Positions 1-6,134 of a stretch of 6,996 bases of DNA are shown here, piece by piece. Under the pieces are notes generated by a model. The model was given only the letters and a program-made list of their open reading frames with translations. It was not told the origin of the DNA and ran no database searches. Position numbers and translations under genes: made by a program. The DNA comes from Rhodospirillales bacterium (GTDB lineage: Bacteria > Pseudomonadota > Alphaproteobacteria > Rhodospirillales > 2-02-FULL-58-16), in the NCBI GenBank assembly GCA_021775195.1, contig JAJFIG010000498.1, positions 1-6,996 on the forward strand, given 5' to 3'. Within the stretch, counting starts at the first letter, position 1, and every line of letters begins with the position of its first letter.

Positions 1-208
1 CCCTGAGGGCGCAGTCCTCGTCGACGATGAACAGCCGGGCGCTGGTCATTACCAGGAACGGGCGCACCCGCTTGCCGCCGTTGAGCGTCGCATAGCGCAT
101 GGCCTCGATGAGGCGCGACTCGGGGCCCTTCTCCGGCGGCAGCAGCCGGTCGAGGGCGCGGCTGACGGCGAAGGCGTTTTCCTCAAGGGCTCGCTTGAAA
201 TCGTTCAT
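1..208 (-). CDS. ispA: Polyprenyl (farnesyl/geranyl) diphosphate synthase, N-terminal part, cut by window edge
   Basis: This is the N-terminus (69 complete codons) of a trans-isoprenyl diphosphate synthase; the rest, including both Asp-rich motifs, lies beyond base 1. The family condenses isopentenyl diphosphate with allylic diphosphates in the cytoplasm to make C10-C20 prenyl precursors for quinones, carotenoids and undecaprenyl phosphate. The diagnostic piece is the GGKRVRPFL motif at residues 44-52, the conserved substrate-binding segment of the family, preceded by the usual helix containing EAMRYATLNG. The ATG at 206-208 starts 7 bases after the xseB stop, so translation is probably coupled; only a weak GGAC-type ribosome site is visible. 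The xseB-ispA order is widespread in proteobacteria and supports the IspA assignment, but chain length (C15 or C20) cannot be judged from this fragment. Confidence 0.9.
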   Translation of the reverse strand, partial: MNDFKRALEENAFAVSRALDRLLPPEKGPESRLIEAMRYATLNGGKRVRPFLVMTSARLFIVDEDCALR

Positions 209-215
209 GGCACCG

Positions 216-467
216 TCAGTCCAGGTCCGCGGGTTCGACACCGACCGCACCCTCGGGGCCGAGAACGACTTTATCAACCTTGGCCTGGGCTTCCTTCAGC
301 TTGGCCTCGCAATGGCGCTTGAGCAGGGCGCCGCGTTCGTAGGCGACGATAGCGCCTTCGAGCTCGCCCTTGCCATCCTCGAGTTGACGGACGATGGCCT
401 CAAGCTCCGCCAGGGCGTTCTCGAAGCTCAGCGCGGCGATATCCTTTGGAATGCTTCCCTCGCTCAT
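216..467 (-). CDS. xseB: Exodeoxyribonuclease VII small subunit
   Basis: An 83-residue protein, the usual size for XseB (about 75-85 aa). XseB binds several copies to the XseA large subunit to form exonuclease VII, a cytoplasmic enzyme that degrades single-stranded DNA to oligonucleotides from either end. The recognisable family block runs from about residue 13 to 66: SFENALAELEAIVRQLEDGK, then the segment with AYERGALLKRHCEAKLKEAQ, a helical hairpin rich in Glu, Leu and Lys. The ATG at 465-467 is preceded by a G-rich stretch (GGGCGGGG) about 6 bases upstream that can act as a ribosome site. It lies between the HDAC-family gene (97-bp gap) and the prenyl synthase (7-bp gap), the common proteobacterial arrangement. 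xseA is not in the window, as is normal. Confidence 0.95.
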   Translation of the reverse strand: MSEGSIPKDIAALSFENALAELEAIVRQLEDGKGELEGAIVAYERGALLKRHCEAKLKEAQAKVDKVVLGPEGAVGVEPADLD

Positions 468-564
468 GACGTACCCCGCCCTTGGCCCGGATTTGGGCCC
501 GCCTTTGCGTCCGAAGTTTAAGCAGCGGTTGTGACCAGGGCAAGCAGTACGGACTCGCGCCCCT

Positions 565-1491
565 TCAACTTCCCGTTAAGACCCTGACGTGGGCGGTGAC
601 GCTGGCACCCAGGGCGTCAAGGTCATAACCCCCTTCGAGAGAAGACACAAGGCGGCCGTCGCAGCAATCGGCGGCCACCGCCTTCAGTTCGCCGGTGACC
701 CAGGTGTAATCGTCCTCCACAAGCCTCAGTTGCGCCAGGGGATCGTAGGCGTGGGCATCGAAGCCGGCGGAGATGATCAGCAGGTCGGGGGCAAATTTCC
801 GAAGCGCCGGCAAGATATGCGAGGACCAGCCCTGGCGGAATCCGTCCGAGCCGGTGCCGGGATAAAGCTCGACGTTGACCATGTTGCCGATACCGTGATC
901 GTACTCCGCCCCGGTGCCCGGGTAACACGGTGACTGGTGGCTGGAGGCGTAAAAGACACTGGGTTCGCGGCCGAATATGTTCTCGGTACCGTTGCCGTGG
1001 TGGACGTCGAAATCGACGATGCCAACCCGCGCCAGACCATGGACGGCACGGGCACGGGCGGCAGCGACGGCGACGTTGTTGAATAGGCAAAAGCCCATGG
1101 CGCGCTGGGACTCGGCATGGTGGCCCGGCGGACGCACGGCGCAGAAGGCGTTGTCGGCCTCGCCCCCGACCACGGCGTCGACAGCGGCGCACACGGCGCC
1201 AGCGGCGCGCCGGATGGCCTCGCCCGATCCCGGCGACATGGCGGTATCGGGATCGAGGTGCACGTGACCCGTCGCCGGCACCTTCTCGAGGATCTCCTCG
1301 ACGTAGAAGGGCTTGTGCACCCGTTCCACGTCCTTGATATCCACGCGAGGCGCCTCGCGGCGCTCGAGGTCCGCGAACTCATCCGCCTCGAGGGCAGCGA
1401 GGACGGCCTTGAGGCGGCTTGGGTTCTCGGGATGCATGGAGCCAGGATCGTGATCGATACAGGCGGGATGGGTGAAGAGGATCGTCGACAT
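565..1491 (-). CDS. Histone deacetylase-family (AcuC/acetylpolyamine amidohydrolase) Zn-dependent deacylase
   Basis: A 308-aa cytoplasmic protein of the arginase/HDAC fold, which removes acetyl or acyl groups from lysine or polyamine amines using Zn2+. Visible landmarks are the N-terminal HPENPSRL block (20-27), RPPGHHAE with the catalytic His pair H124/H125, VDFDVHHGNGTE with Zn ligands D162 and H164, SAGFDAH with the third ligand D245, and LEGGYD with the transition-state Tyr Y289. The EGGY form is like class II HDACs and bacterial deacylases. The catalytic set is complete, so the enzyme should be active. I chose the ATG at 1489-1491 because family homology begins at MSTILFTHP; the frame stays open to 1659, but the added residues are unlike the family. 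No convincing ribosome site precedes this start. It heads the HDAC-xseB-ispA cluster. The substrate (protein acetyl-lysine, acetylpolyamine or other) is not decidable from sequence alone. Confidence 0.93.
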   Translation of the reverse strand: MSTILFTHPACIDHDPGSMHPENPSRLKAVLAALEADEFADLERREAPRVDIKDVERVHKPFYVEEILEKVPATGHVHLDPDTAMSPGSGEAIRRAAGAVCAAVDAVVGGEADNAFCAVRPPGHHAESQRAMGFCLFNNVAVAAARARAVHGLARVGIVDFDVHHGNGTENIFGREPSVFYASSHQSPCYPGTGAEYDHGIGNMVNVELYPGTGSDGFRQGWSSHILPALRKFAPDLLIISAGFDAHAYDPLAQLRLVEDDYTWVTGELKAVAADCCDGRLVSSLEGGYDLDALGASVTAHVRVLTGS

Positions 1492-1676
1492 GGCGGCGCA
1501 ACACGGGTGGTGAAATAAGGGAGTGGCATTGTGGGGGAAAGCCGGCGCGATTGCCAACGGCGATTTGCCGGCGGGGGGTGTGATCCATGAGAGAGTCGGG
1601 GCTCCTGCCATCGTGATCATCCGTTGGCACGAGCTATCTGAGCAATCGGGTTTGAGCACTACGAATTGGTCGTCGA

Positions 1677-1705
1677 TTGACTTTCCATATACGATTCGTT
1701 ACATT
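1677..1705 (+). promoter_or_regulatory. Candidate sigma70-type promoter for the lipoprotein gene
   Basis: TTGACT (1677-1682, 5 of 6 consensus bases) is separated by exactly 17 bases from TACATT (1700-1705, 4 of 6). The site is at the edge of the AT-rich spacer and faces the lipoprotein gene, giving an untranslated leader of roughly 110 bases. AT-rich DNA yields chance matches, so this is tentative. Confidence 0.4.
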
Positions 1706-1794
1706 TATTGCGTTTAATAATTAAAATCATTGTATTTTGGTTTTGGGTAAAACTTTTTTGTTAAAAATTTGGAAGAAATACAAACATATAGGCT

Positions 1795-1808
1795 TTTGAT
1801 CGATCAAA
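1795..1808. promoter_or_regulatory. 14-bp perfect palindrome, possible operator
   Basis: TTTGATCGATCAAA reads identically on both strands and contains two overlapping GATC sites. It ends 13 bases before the lipoprotein ATG, just upstream of its ribosome site. The position suits a dimeric repressor or a small RNA hairpin affecting translation. It resembles an FNR/CRP-type TTGAT...ATCAA site, but the half-sites are 2 rather than 4 bases apart, so I do not assign it to that family. Confidence 0.4.
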
Positions 1809-1821
1809 GTTAGGTAGGCTC

Positions 1822-2898
1822 ATGACCAAGAATCTGTTGCAGAGCGGGTTTTCCAGAAGGCCTGCCATATATTCTGTCAAAAGTATTCGTGGTATATTTA
1901 TCGTCGCTGCAACTATATCTGGCTCAGCATGTTCCCTGGTTCCAGGTTCCCCTATACCCGGTGGCGAGACGAATCCTGTAACCCTTAAGCCCATTCACGT
2001 AACAACCGTCCTGTCAGCATTAAAGTGTCAAGTCGACCGTGGCATTAAGATGGTTGAAAAGAGGAAGAATGAGTTGCGGGCAAATGGCGATCCCCGTGCC
2101 GATACCTTTAACCTATTGGAAGGCACAGCGACTTTTAGCGGGAAGACGACTATTGTAGGCACTGACGACGGCGATGTTTCTATACTTATTCCTACGGGTA
2201 TCAGTGAAGTAACGCCAAATTTCGGAGGAAAATTTACTAGCACAGCGACGGAAGATGTAGCCCGGAAATTCGGTGTTGGCAACGAAACTGATGACGTATC
2301 CATTTGTGATCATAAAACTCTCAAAGACAGTGGCGTGGTTGTTGGTACATTCATAGCCGATAGAATGTTGGCTGCTTTTAACGATACAGCCAAGATACCG
2401 TTGAGACGGAACGCTGAAGGAGCGCTCGTATCCTATGGGCCTAAACTTCAAAATACGGAGCTAAAGATCACGGCAACCTTTAACGTTCAGCGTGTACTTG
2501 ACGCTGGTGTAAAAGCTAAAGTGTTGTTCAGTTCGACCAACCCTTCTTCGCCCACTCTTTCTCCTGGTATCGCATTCATCAACGATGAGAAGGGCGAATA
2601 CTCTATTAGTGTGACGTTTCCGATGCTTGCCGCTGATACCGGAGATAAAAGACGGTTTTTTCAATGTATTCATCCGGGAGGCGCTACTTATTGCCTCGAA
2701 GTCCCTTATGTCGAGAAAAAACATAAAGATATATTTCCCGACATAGTTGCAATCGCACCCGGCGGAGTTTTGGGTCAAATTCCTAGTATGTTGTTGCGTC
2801 CTTCTACGAGTGCGCAGCCTTCGGCCCCAACAGAAGGCGTTCCTCAAGTACCAAAGACCCAGAAACTTGATATTCAAAAAGGCCCGACAGCGTTCTAA
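1822..2898 (+). CDS. Predicted exported lipoprotein of unknown function, low-GC gene
   Basis: A 358-aa protein I do not recognise with certainty. The N-terminus has a basic region (residues 1-23), a short hydrophobic core (IFIVAATI, 25-32) and a Cys at 37 in the context SGSAC, which looks like a lipobox although the -3 position is Gly rather than Leu. Ser at +2 would favour the outer membrane by the E. coli rule. After a Pro/Gly linker comes a helical segment (57-85, containing VLSALKCQ), then two beta-rich stretches (about 101-150 and 213-268) that both start with ATF and carry a TP/SP turn, so an internal duplication is possible. Further Cys are at 69, 162, 282 and 291. The tail (327-358) is rich in Pro, Gln, Ser and Thr. 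TAGGTAGG at 1811-1818 serves as ribosome site. Base composition and codon use (repeated ATA for Ile, A/T third positions) differ strongly from both neighbours, indicating transfer. The helix-then-strand layout distantly recalls trypsin-co-occurring (trypco2-like) lipoprotein domains, but this is only an impression. Confidence 0.8.
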   Translation: MTKNLLQSGFSRRPAIYSVKSIRGIFIVAATISGSACSLVPGSPIPGGETNPVTLKPIHVTTVLSALKCQVDRGIKMVEKRKNELRANGDPRADTFNLLEGTATFSGKTTIVGTDDGDVSILIPTGISEVTPNFGGKFTSTATEDVARKFGVGNETDDVSICDHKTLKDSGVVVGTFIADRMLAAFNDTAKIPLRRNAEGALVSYGPKLQNTELKITATFNVQRVLDAGVKAKVLFSSTNPSSPTLSPGIAFINDEKGEYSISVTFPMLAADTGDKRRFFQCIHPGGATYCLEVPYVEKKHKDIFPDIVAIAPGGVLGQIPSMLLRPSTSAQPSAPTEGVPQVPKTQKLDIQKGPTAF

Positions 2899-2916
2899 AC
2901 AATTAACGGCTTATAA

Positions 2917-4233
2917 CTACTTCCGAGGTGGTACGGTAATCTCGCGCAGGTAGTCGATGAGCGCCGTCAGCTCGGCAGGGTTGGGGATCCGCTGCAGGGG
3001 CATCTTGGTTCCCGGCAGCATATGGTCGGGACCCTGATCGAAAAGGGTGTGCAGGGTCTTTTCATCCCAAACGAAATCGGCGTCCCGGAGGGACTGGGAA
3101 TAGTTGTAGTCGGGAATGCCACCGACCCGGCGGCCGAACAGGCCGGCGAAATGGGGACCGGAGCGGCGGATGCCGTTGGCGCTGAGGGAATGGCAGCGGG
3201 CGCACTTGCGGAACATGCGGGCGCCGGGATGGTTGCTGGTCAGCCAGGGCTTGGGCTCGCTGTCGCCCTCGGCGGGGATGCCGATGCGGTCGCCGGACTT
3301 CAGATGCCAGACCCGGACCGCCTCATCGGAACTGGCGGTGAGCGCGAAACGCCCGTCGGGGGTGAAGGAGACCGCCCAGACGATGCGGTCGTGGGCGTGG
3401 ATTGAGCGGATGGCGTCGCCCCGTTCCAGGTCCCATTGGATCAGGAAGCCCTTGCGCCCCGCCGACAGCGCCGTCTTGCCGTCGGGGGAGACGGCGATGC
3501 CGTAGACCTGGTTCTCGTGGCGGGCCAGCATGCGGACCTCGCGGCCCGAGGCCAAGTCCCAGAGGCGTACGGTCTTATCGATACCGGCGGACAGAACCCG
3601 GCGGCCGTCGGGGGATACGGCCAGTTGGGTAATCCCCATTTCGTGGCCGACGAGCTTGCCCAAGGGCTGGCCGCTGGCGACGTCCCAGACGCGGACGATG
3701 CCGTCGTGGCCACCGGTCACCAAACGGGCGCCGTCGGGCAGGAAGGCAAGCGCGTTGACCGGCGTCGGATGGCGGATGACGCGAACCTCGGCGCCGGAGG
3801 AAATATCCCACAGGCGCACGGTGCGGTCCCAACCACCGGACGCGGCAAGGGTACCCTTGGGCGACGCCGCCACCGCCATGATGCGGTCGGTATGGCCGGT
3901 GAGGCGGCGGGCGGGCTTGCCGGTGCCCAGGTTCCAGAGGATCAGGACCCGATCGTTGCCGCCGGTGAGAGCCCGGCGGCCGCCGGGGAGAAAGGCGACG
4001 GCGTTGACCGGCCCCTCGTGGGCATCGAGGACGGCGAGTTCCTTCTGGTCGCCGAAATCCCAGAGGCGGGCGGTGTAATCGAAGCCGCCGGTGAGCACCC
4101 GGGTGCCGTCGGCAGAAACGGCGAGGGACCGCACCATGCCGCCGTGGCCGAGCATGTCGGCGGCGGCGGGCGCCGGCGCGAACAAAAGCGCGAGCGCGGG
4201 GGCGATGAACGATATGAACAAGGAACGGCGCAT
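2917..4233 (-). CDS. Periplasmic WD40 seven-repeat propeller fused to C-terminal cytochrome c
   Basis: A 438-aa exported protein. Residues 1-25 form a signal peptide (MRRS, hydrophobic core, APAPAAA, predicted cleavage A25/D26). Seven WD40 repeats fill about 28-315, with blade-end motifs LWDF, LWNL, LWDI, VWDV, LWDL, QWDL and VWHL at residues 58, 100, 142, 183, 225, 267 and 309, an unusually regular 41-42 residue spacing that predicts a closed seven-bladed propeller. The C-terminal part (about 335-438) is a class I cytochrome c: heme motif CARCH at 344-348 (bases 3190-3204) and a probable axial Met at 411 in GTKMPL (3001-3003). It should carry one covalent heme in the periplasm, with the propeller as a docking surface; partners are unknown. 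I chose the ATG at 4231-4233 because it gives a normal signal peptide and follows GGTGAT; a GTG in frame at 4270-4272 would add 13 residues. The gene is divergent from the FG-GAP/UnbV gene and convergent with the lipoprotein gene (18-bp gap). Confidence 0.9.
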   Translation of the reverse strand: MRRSLFISFIAPALALLFAPAPAAADMLGHGGMVRSLAVSADGTRVLTGGFDYTARLWDFGDQKELAVLDAHEGPVNAVAFLPGGRRALTGGNDRVLILWNLGTGKPARRLTGHTDRIMAVAASPKGTLAASGGWDRTVRLWDISSGAEVRVIRHPTPVNALAFLPDGARLVTGGHDGIVRVWDVASGQPLGKLVGHEMGITQLAVSPDGRRVLSAGIDKTVRLWDLASGREVRMLARHENQVYGIAVSPDGKTALSAGRKGFLIQWDLERGDAIRSIHAHDRIVWAVSFTPDGRFALTASSDEAVRVWHLKSGDRIGIPAEGDSEPKPWLTSNHPGARMFRKCARCHSLSANGIRRSGPHFAGLFGRRVGGIPDYNYSQSLRDADFVWDEKTLHTLFDQGPDHMLPGTKMPLQRIPNPAELTALIDYLREITVPPRK

Positions 4234-4257
4234 TATCACCAGCAGCCAGTTGATAAT
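4231..4257 (-). promoter_or_regulatory. 7-bp inverted repeat over the start of the WD40-cytochrome gene
   Basis: ATTATCA (4232-4238) and TGATAAT (4251-4257) are perfect inverted repeats separated by 12 bases. In the minus-strand transcript the stem would include the GGTGAT ribosome site and the first bases of the ATG, so it could limit translation initiation; on DNA it could be a protein site. The stem is short and AT-rich, so a chance origin is possible. Confidence 0.3.
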
Positions 4258-4455
4258 AAGGTCCATTTTCACCGTTATTCTGACCGAAACGCCGCCCCCT
4301 TGTCACCGGTCAATCGAGGGGCCAGCCCGCTGGAGACGGCGAAAAAGCCGATGCCACGTGTAACCAAAGGACTGGACCGGGCATCTAATATCAGGGTAAT
4401 CGGCATCTGAAGCCAAACGTTTCGACCATTTCCAGCCATTTTTAGGGGACATATC

Positions 4456-6063
4456 ATGAAATGGGTTCTTCGCGTGCTGGGCGCGCTGTTCGTTATCGTG
4501 CCGATGGGTGCCGTCGGCATGTCCTATATGAAGGCCTACAGCGATCCCTATGGGGCGGCCGACCTCAGCGGTGTCGCCGTTCCCCGGTTCACCGAGGTCG
4601 ACTTCCCGTTTTCCCACCGTTTCGACAAGAACAACTCGCTGCCGTTCCTGGGTTCGGCGATCATCGATATCGACGGTGACGGAACGCCGGAGGTCTTCAT
4701 GGGCGGCGGCTACGACCAGCCGGACATGGTCCTGGCCTTCGACGGCAAAGCCTTCACCGATGCCACCGCATCGAAGGGCAAGGGCCTTTCCAAGGGCACC
4801 TTCGACACCACATTCGGCACCGCCGTCATCGATGCCGACGCCGACGGCCGGTCCGATATCTTCGTCGCCAGGGACAGCGGGATCACGCTTTACCTGAACA
4901 AGGCGCAGGGCTTCGAGGCGAAGAAGCTCGATATTCCGTTCAACGCGAAATCAGCCCCGCTGTCCATGGCCCTGGCCGACCTCAACCACGACGGCCACGT
5001 CGACATGTTCGTCTCGACCTACATCAAGCTGGCCCAGGTCGAGGGCGAGAACATCTTCAACAAGGAAGGCTACGGCTCGACCAGCCTTCTGCTGCTGAAC
5101 AACGGCGACAACACGTTCACCGACATCACCAGGAAGGCGGGCATGGACTATGTCCACAATACCTTCGTCGCCGTCTTTTCCGATGTCGACCGCGACGGCG
5201 ACCAGGACCTGGTCGTCGCCTACGATACCGGCCAGGTCCGCACCTGGCGCAACAACGGCGATCTGACGTTCGAGTCGGCGGTCAACCCGTCGTCGGACCG
5301 CTTCGGCTATCCGATGGGTGTCGCCATCGGCGACTACGACAACGATGCCCGCATGGACTTCTTCTTCTCCAACGTATCGAGCACGCCGCCCAGGTTCATG
5401 GCCAAGGGCGACTTGCGCGACGACCAGATTTTCCACACGCCGCTGATGCTGTTCCGCAACGATGGCGGCTTCAAGTTCACCGACACGGCGGACGAGACCA
5501 AGGTCGCCGACTACGAGTTTTCATGGGGCGTGGTCCTCGACGACCTCAACAATGACGGCCGCGAAGACATCCTGGTGGCCCAGAACTACGTGTCGCTGCC
5601 GTTCCAGAAGATCTTCCGCCTGCCGGGCCGGGTCCTCGTGCAACTGCCGGACGGCACCTTCGGGACGGCGGAAGACGCGACCGGCCTGACCAACCGCAAC
5701 TATGAGATCACGCCCCTGGTCGCGGACTTCAATAACGACGGCTACCGCGATGTCGTCCGGGTCAACCTGGCCGGCCCCTCGCGCGCCTTCCTGAGCGGCG
5801 GCGGCAAGAACGGGTTTCTCAAGGTGCAGCTTCCCGAGACCCCGAAATCCCTGGGAGCCCTGGTCGAGGTCGTTGTTCCCGGCGGCGGAAAACTGACCCA
5901 GCAGTTCACCAGCGGCGAAGGGCTCGCGTCGGATCAGTCCCATGAGATGATCTTCGGTTTGGGCGACGCGAAGTCGGTCGAGAGCGTGACCGTCTACTAC
6001 GCCGACGGCATGTCGAAGCGGATCGCCGCGCCCGCCGTCGGCCAGACGCTCCGTATCCAGTGA
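4456..6063 (+). CDS. CRTAC1-like FG-GAP/VCBS repeat protein with C-terminal ASPIC/UnbV domain
   Basis: A 535-aa envelope protein. Residues 4-23 are hydrophobic and act as a signal peptide or an uncleaved membrane anchor; no clear cleavage site is seen. Seven integrin-alpha-like FG-GAP/VCBS repeats follow, each with an Asp-rich Ca2+ loop: DIDGDGTPE (71), DADADGRSD (126), DLNHDGHVD (175), DVDRDGDQD (243), DYDNDARMD (293), DLNNDGRED (363) and DFNNDGYRD (424). Together they predict a seven-bladed propeller; the fifth loop lacks the usual Gly. The C-terminus (about 454-535, with LGALVEVVVPGGGK and VTVYYADG) is an ASPIC/UnbV domain, the usual partner in CRTAC1-type proteins. Known relatives are secreted or surface Ca-binding proteins thought to mediate binding rather than catalysis; the role here is unknown. 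AGGGGA at 4444-4449, 6 bases before the ATG, fixes the start. It is divergent from the WD40-cytochrome gene and 71 bp ahead of a membrane-protein gene in the same direction. Confidence 0.92.
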   Translation: MKWVLRVLGALFVIVPMGAVGMSYMKAYSDPYGAADLSGVAVPRFTEVDFPFSHRFDKNNSLPFLGSAIIDIDGDGTPEVFMGGGYDQPDMVLAFDGKAFTDATASKGKGLSKGTFDTTFGTAVIDADADGRSDIFVARDSGITLYLNKAQGFEAKKLDIPFNAKSAPLSMALADLNHDGHVDMFVSTYIKLAQVEGENIFNKEGYGSTSLLLLNNGDNTFTDITRKAGMDYVHNTFVAVFSDVDRDGDQDLVVAYDTGQVRTWRNNGDLTFESAVNPSSDRFGYPMGVAIGDYDNDARMDFFFSNVSSTPPRFMAKGDLRDDQIFHTPLMLFRNDGGFKFTDTADETKVADYEFSWGVVLDDLNNDGREDILVAQNYVSLPFQKIFRLPGRVLVQLPDGTFGTAEDATGLTNRNYEITPLVADFNNDGYRDVVRVNLAGPSRAFLSGGGKNGFLKVQLPETPKSLGALVEVVVPGGGKLTQQFTSGEGLASDQSHEMIFGLGDAKSVESVTVYYADGMSKRIAAPAVGQTLRIQ

Positions 6064-6120
6064 GGCGATTCCACAACTAGCGCCGAGCGGCGGGATGGCC
6101 GGGCGGCGGAACCAACGGAC

Positions 6121-6125
6121 AAGGG
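6121..6125 (+). promoter_or_regulatory. Ribosome binding site that selects the ATG at 6135
   Basis: AAGGG ends 9 bases before the ATG at 6135, a normal distance. An in-frame TTG at 6126 would directly abut this site with no spacer, so the ATG is preferred. Confidence 0.6.
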
Positions 6126-6134
6126 TTGTTCATC

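Larger units (their letters stand above)
1492..1821. other. Divergent intergenic region with a sharp GC-to-AT switch
   Basis: 330 bases without a supported gene between the divergent HDAC-family and lipoprotein genes. The first part (to about 1640) is GC-rich like the left block. From about 1660 it becomes strongly AT-rich with A/T runs (for example around 1711-1775). It holds a candidate plus-strand promoter (1677-1705), a 14-bp perfect palindrome (1795-1808) and a TAGGTAGG ribosome site (1811-1818). I found no convincing minus-strand promoter for the HDAC gene and no RNA gene. Confidence 0.7.

Noticed and set aside
484..499. Hairpin GGCCC/GGGCC upstream of xseB as a terminator
   Set aside because: Only a 5-bp stem with no following T tract on either strand; GC-rich DNA gives such pairs by chance.
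99..521. Plus-strand open frame of 140 codons across xseB and the prenyl synthase start
   Set aside because: It overlaps two recognisable minus-strand genes and has no ribosome site or family features.
1492..1659. N-terminal extension of the HDAC-family protein (56 extra codons)
   Set aside because: Family homology starts at the ATG at 1491; the extension is unlike the family and has no ribosome site.
1794..1809. FNR/CRP-type binding site
   Set aside because: The half-sites TTGAT and ATCAA are 2 bases apart instead of the 4 needed for FNR, so only a generic palindrome is claimed.
1640..2930. Direct repeats flanking the low-GC island as attachment or target-site duplications
   Set aside because: Only short matches such as ACTAC occur near both edges, which is no more than chance.
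3436..4410. Long plus-strand open frame (324 codons) opposite the WD40-cytochrome gene
   Set aside because: It is antisense to a protein with clear repeats, signal peptide and heme motif; its Gly/Ala/Asp/Val-rich composition is the usual shadow of high-GC codon bias.
4951..5436. Minus-strand open frame of 161 codons inside the FG-GAP gene
   Set aside because: Antisense shadow of the Asp-rich calcium-loop coding sequence; low-complexity Val/Asp/Gly product with no family resemblance.
6081..6092. Inverted repeat CGCCG/CGGCG after the FG-GAP gene as a terminator
   Set aside because: The loop would be 2 bases and there is no T run; not a credible intrinsic terminator.
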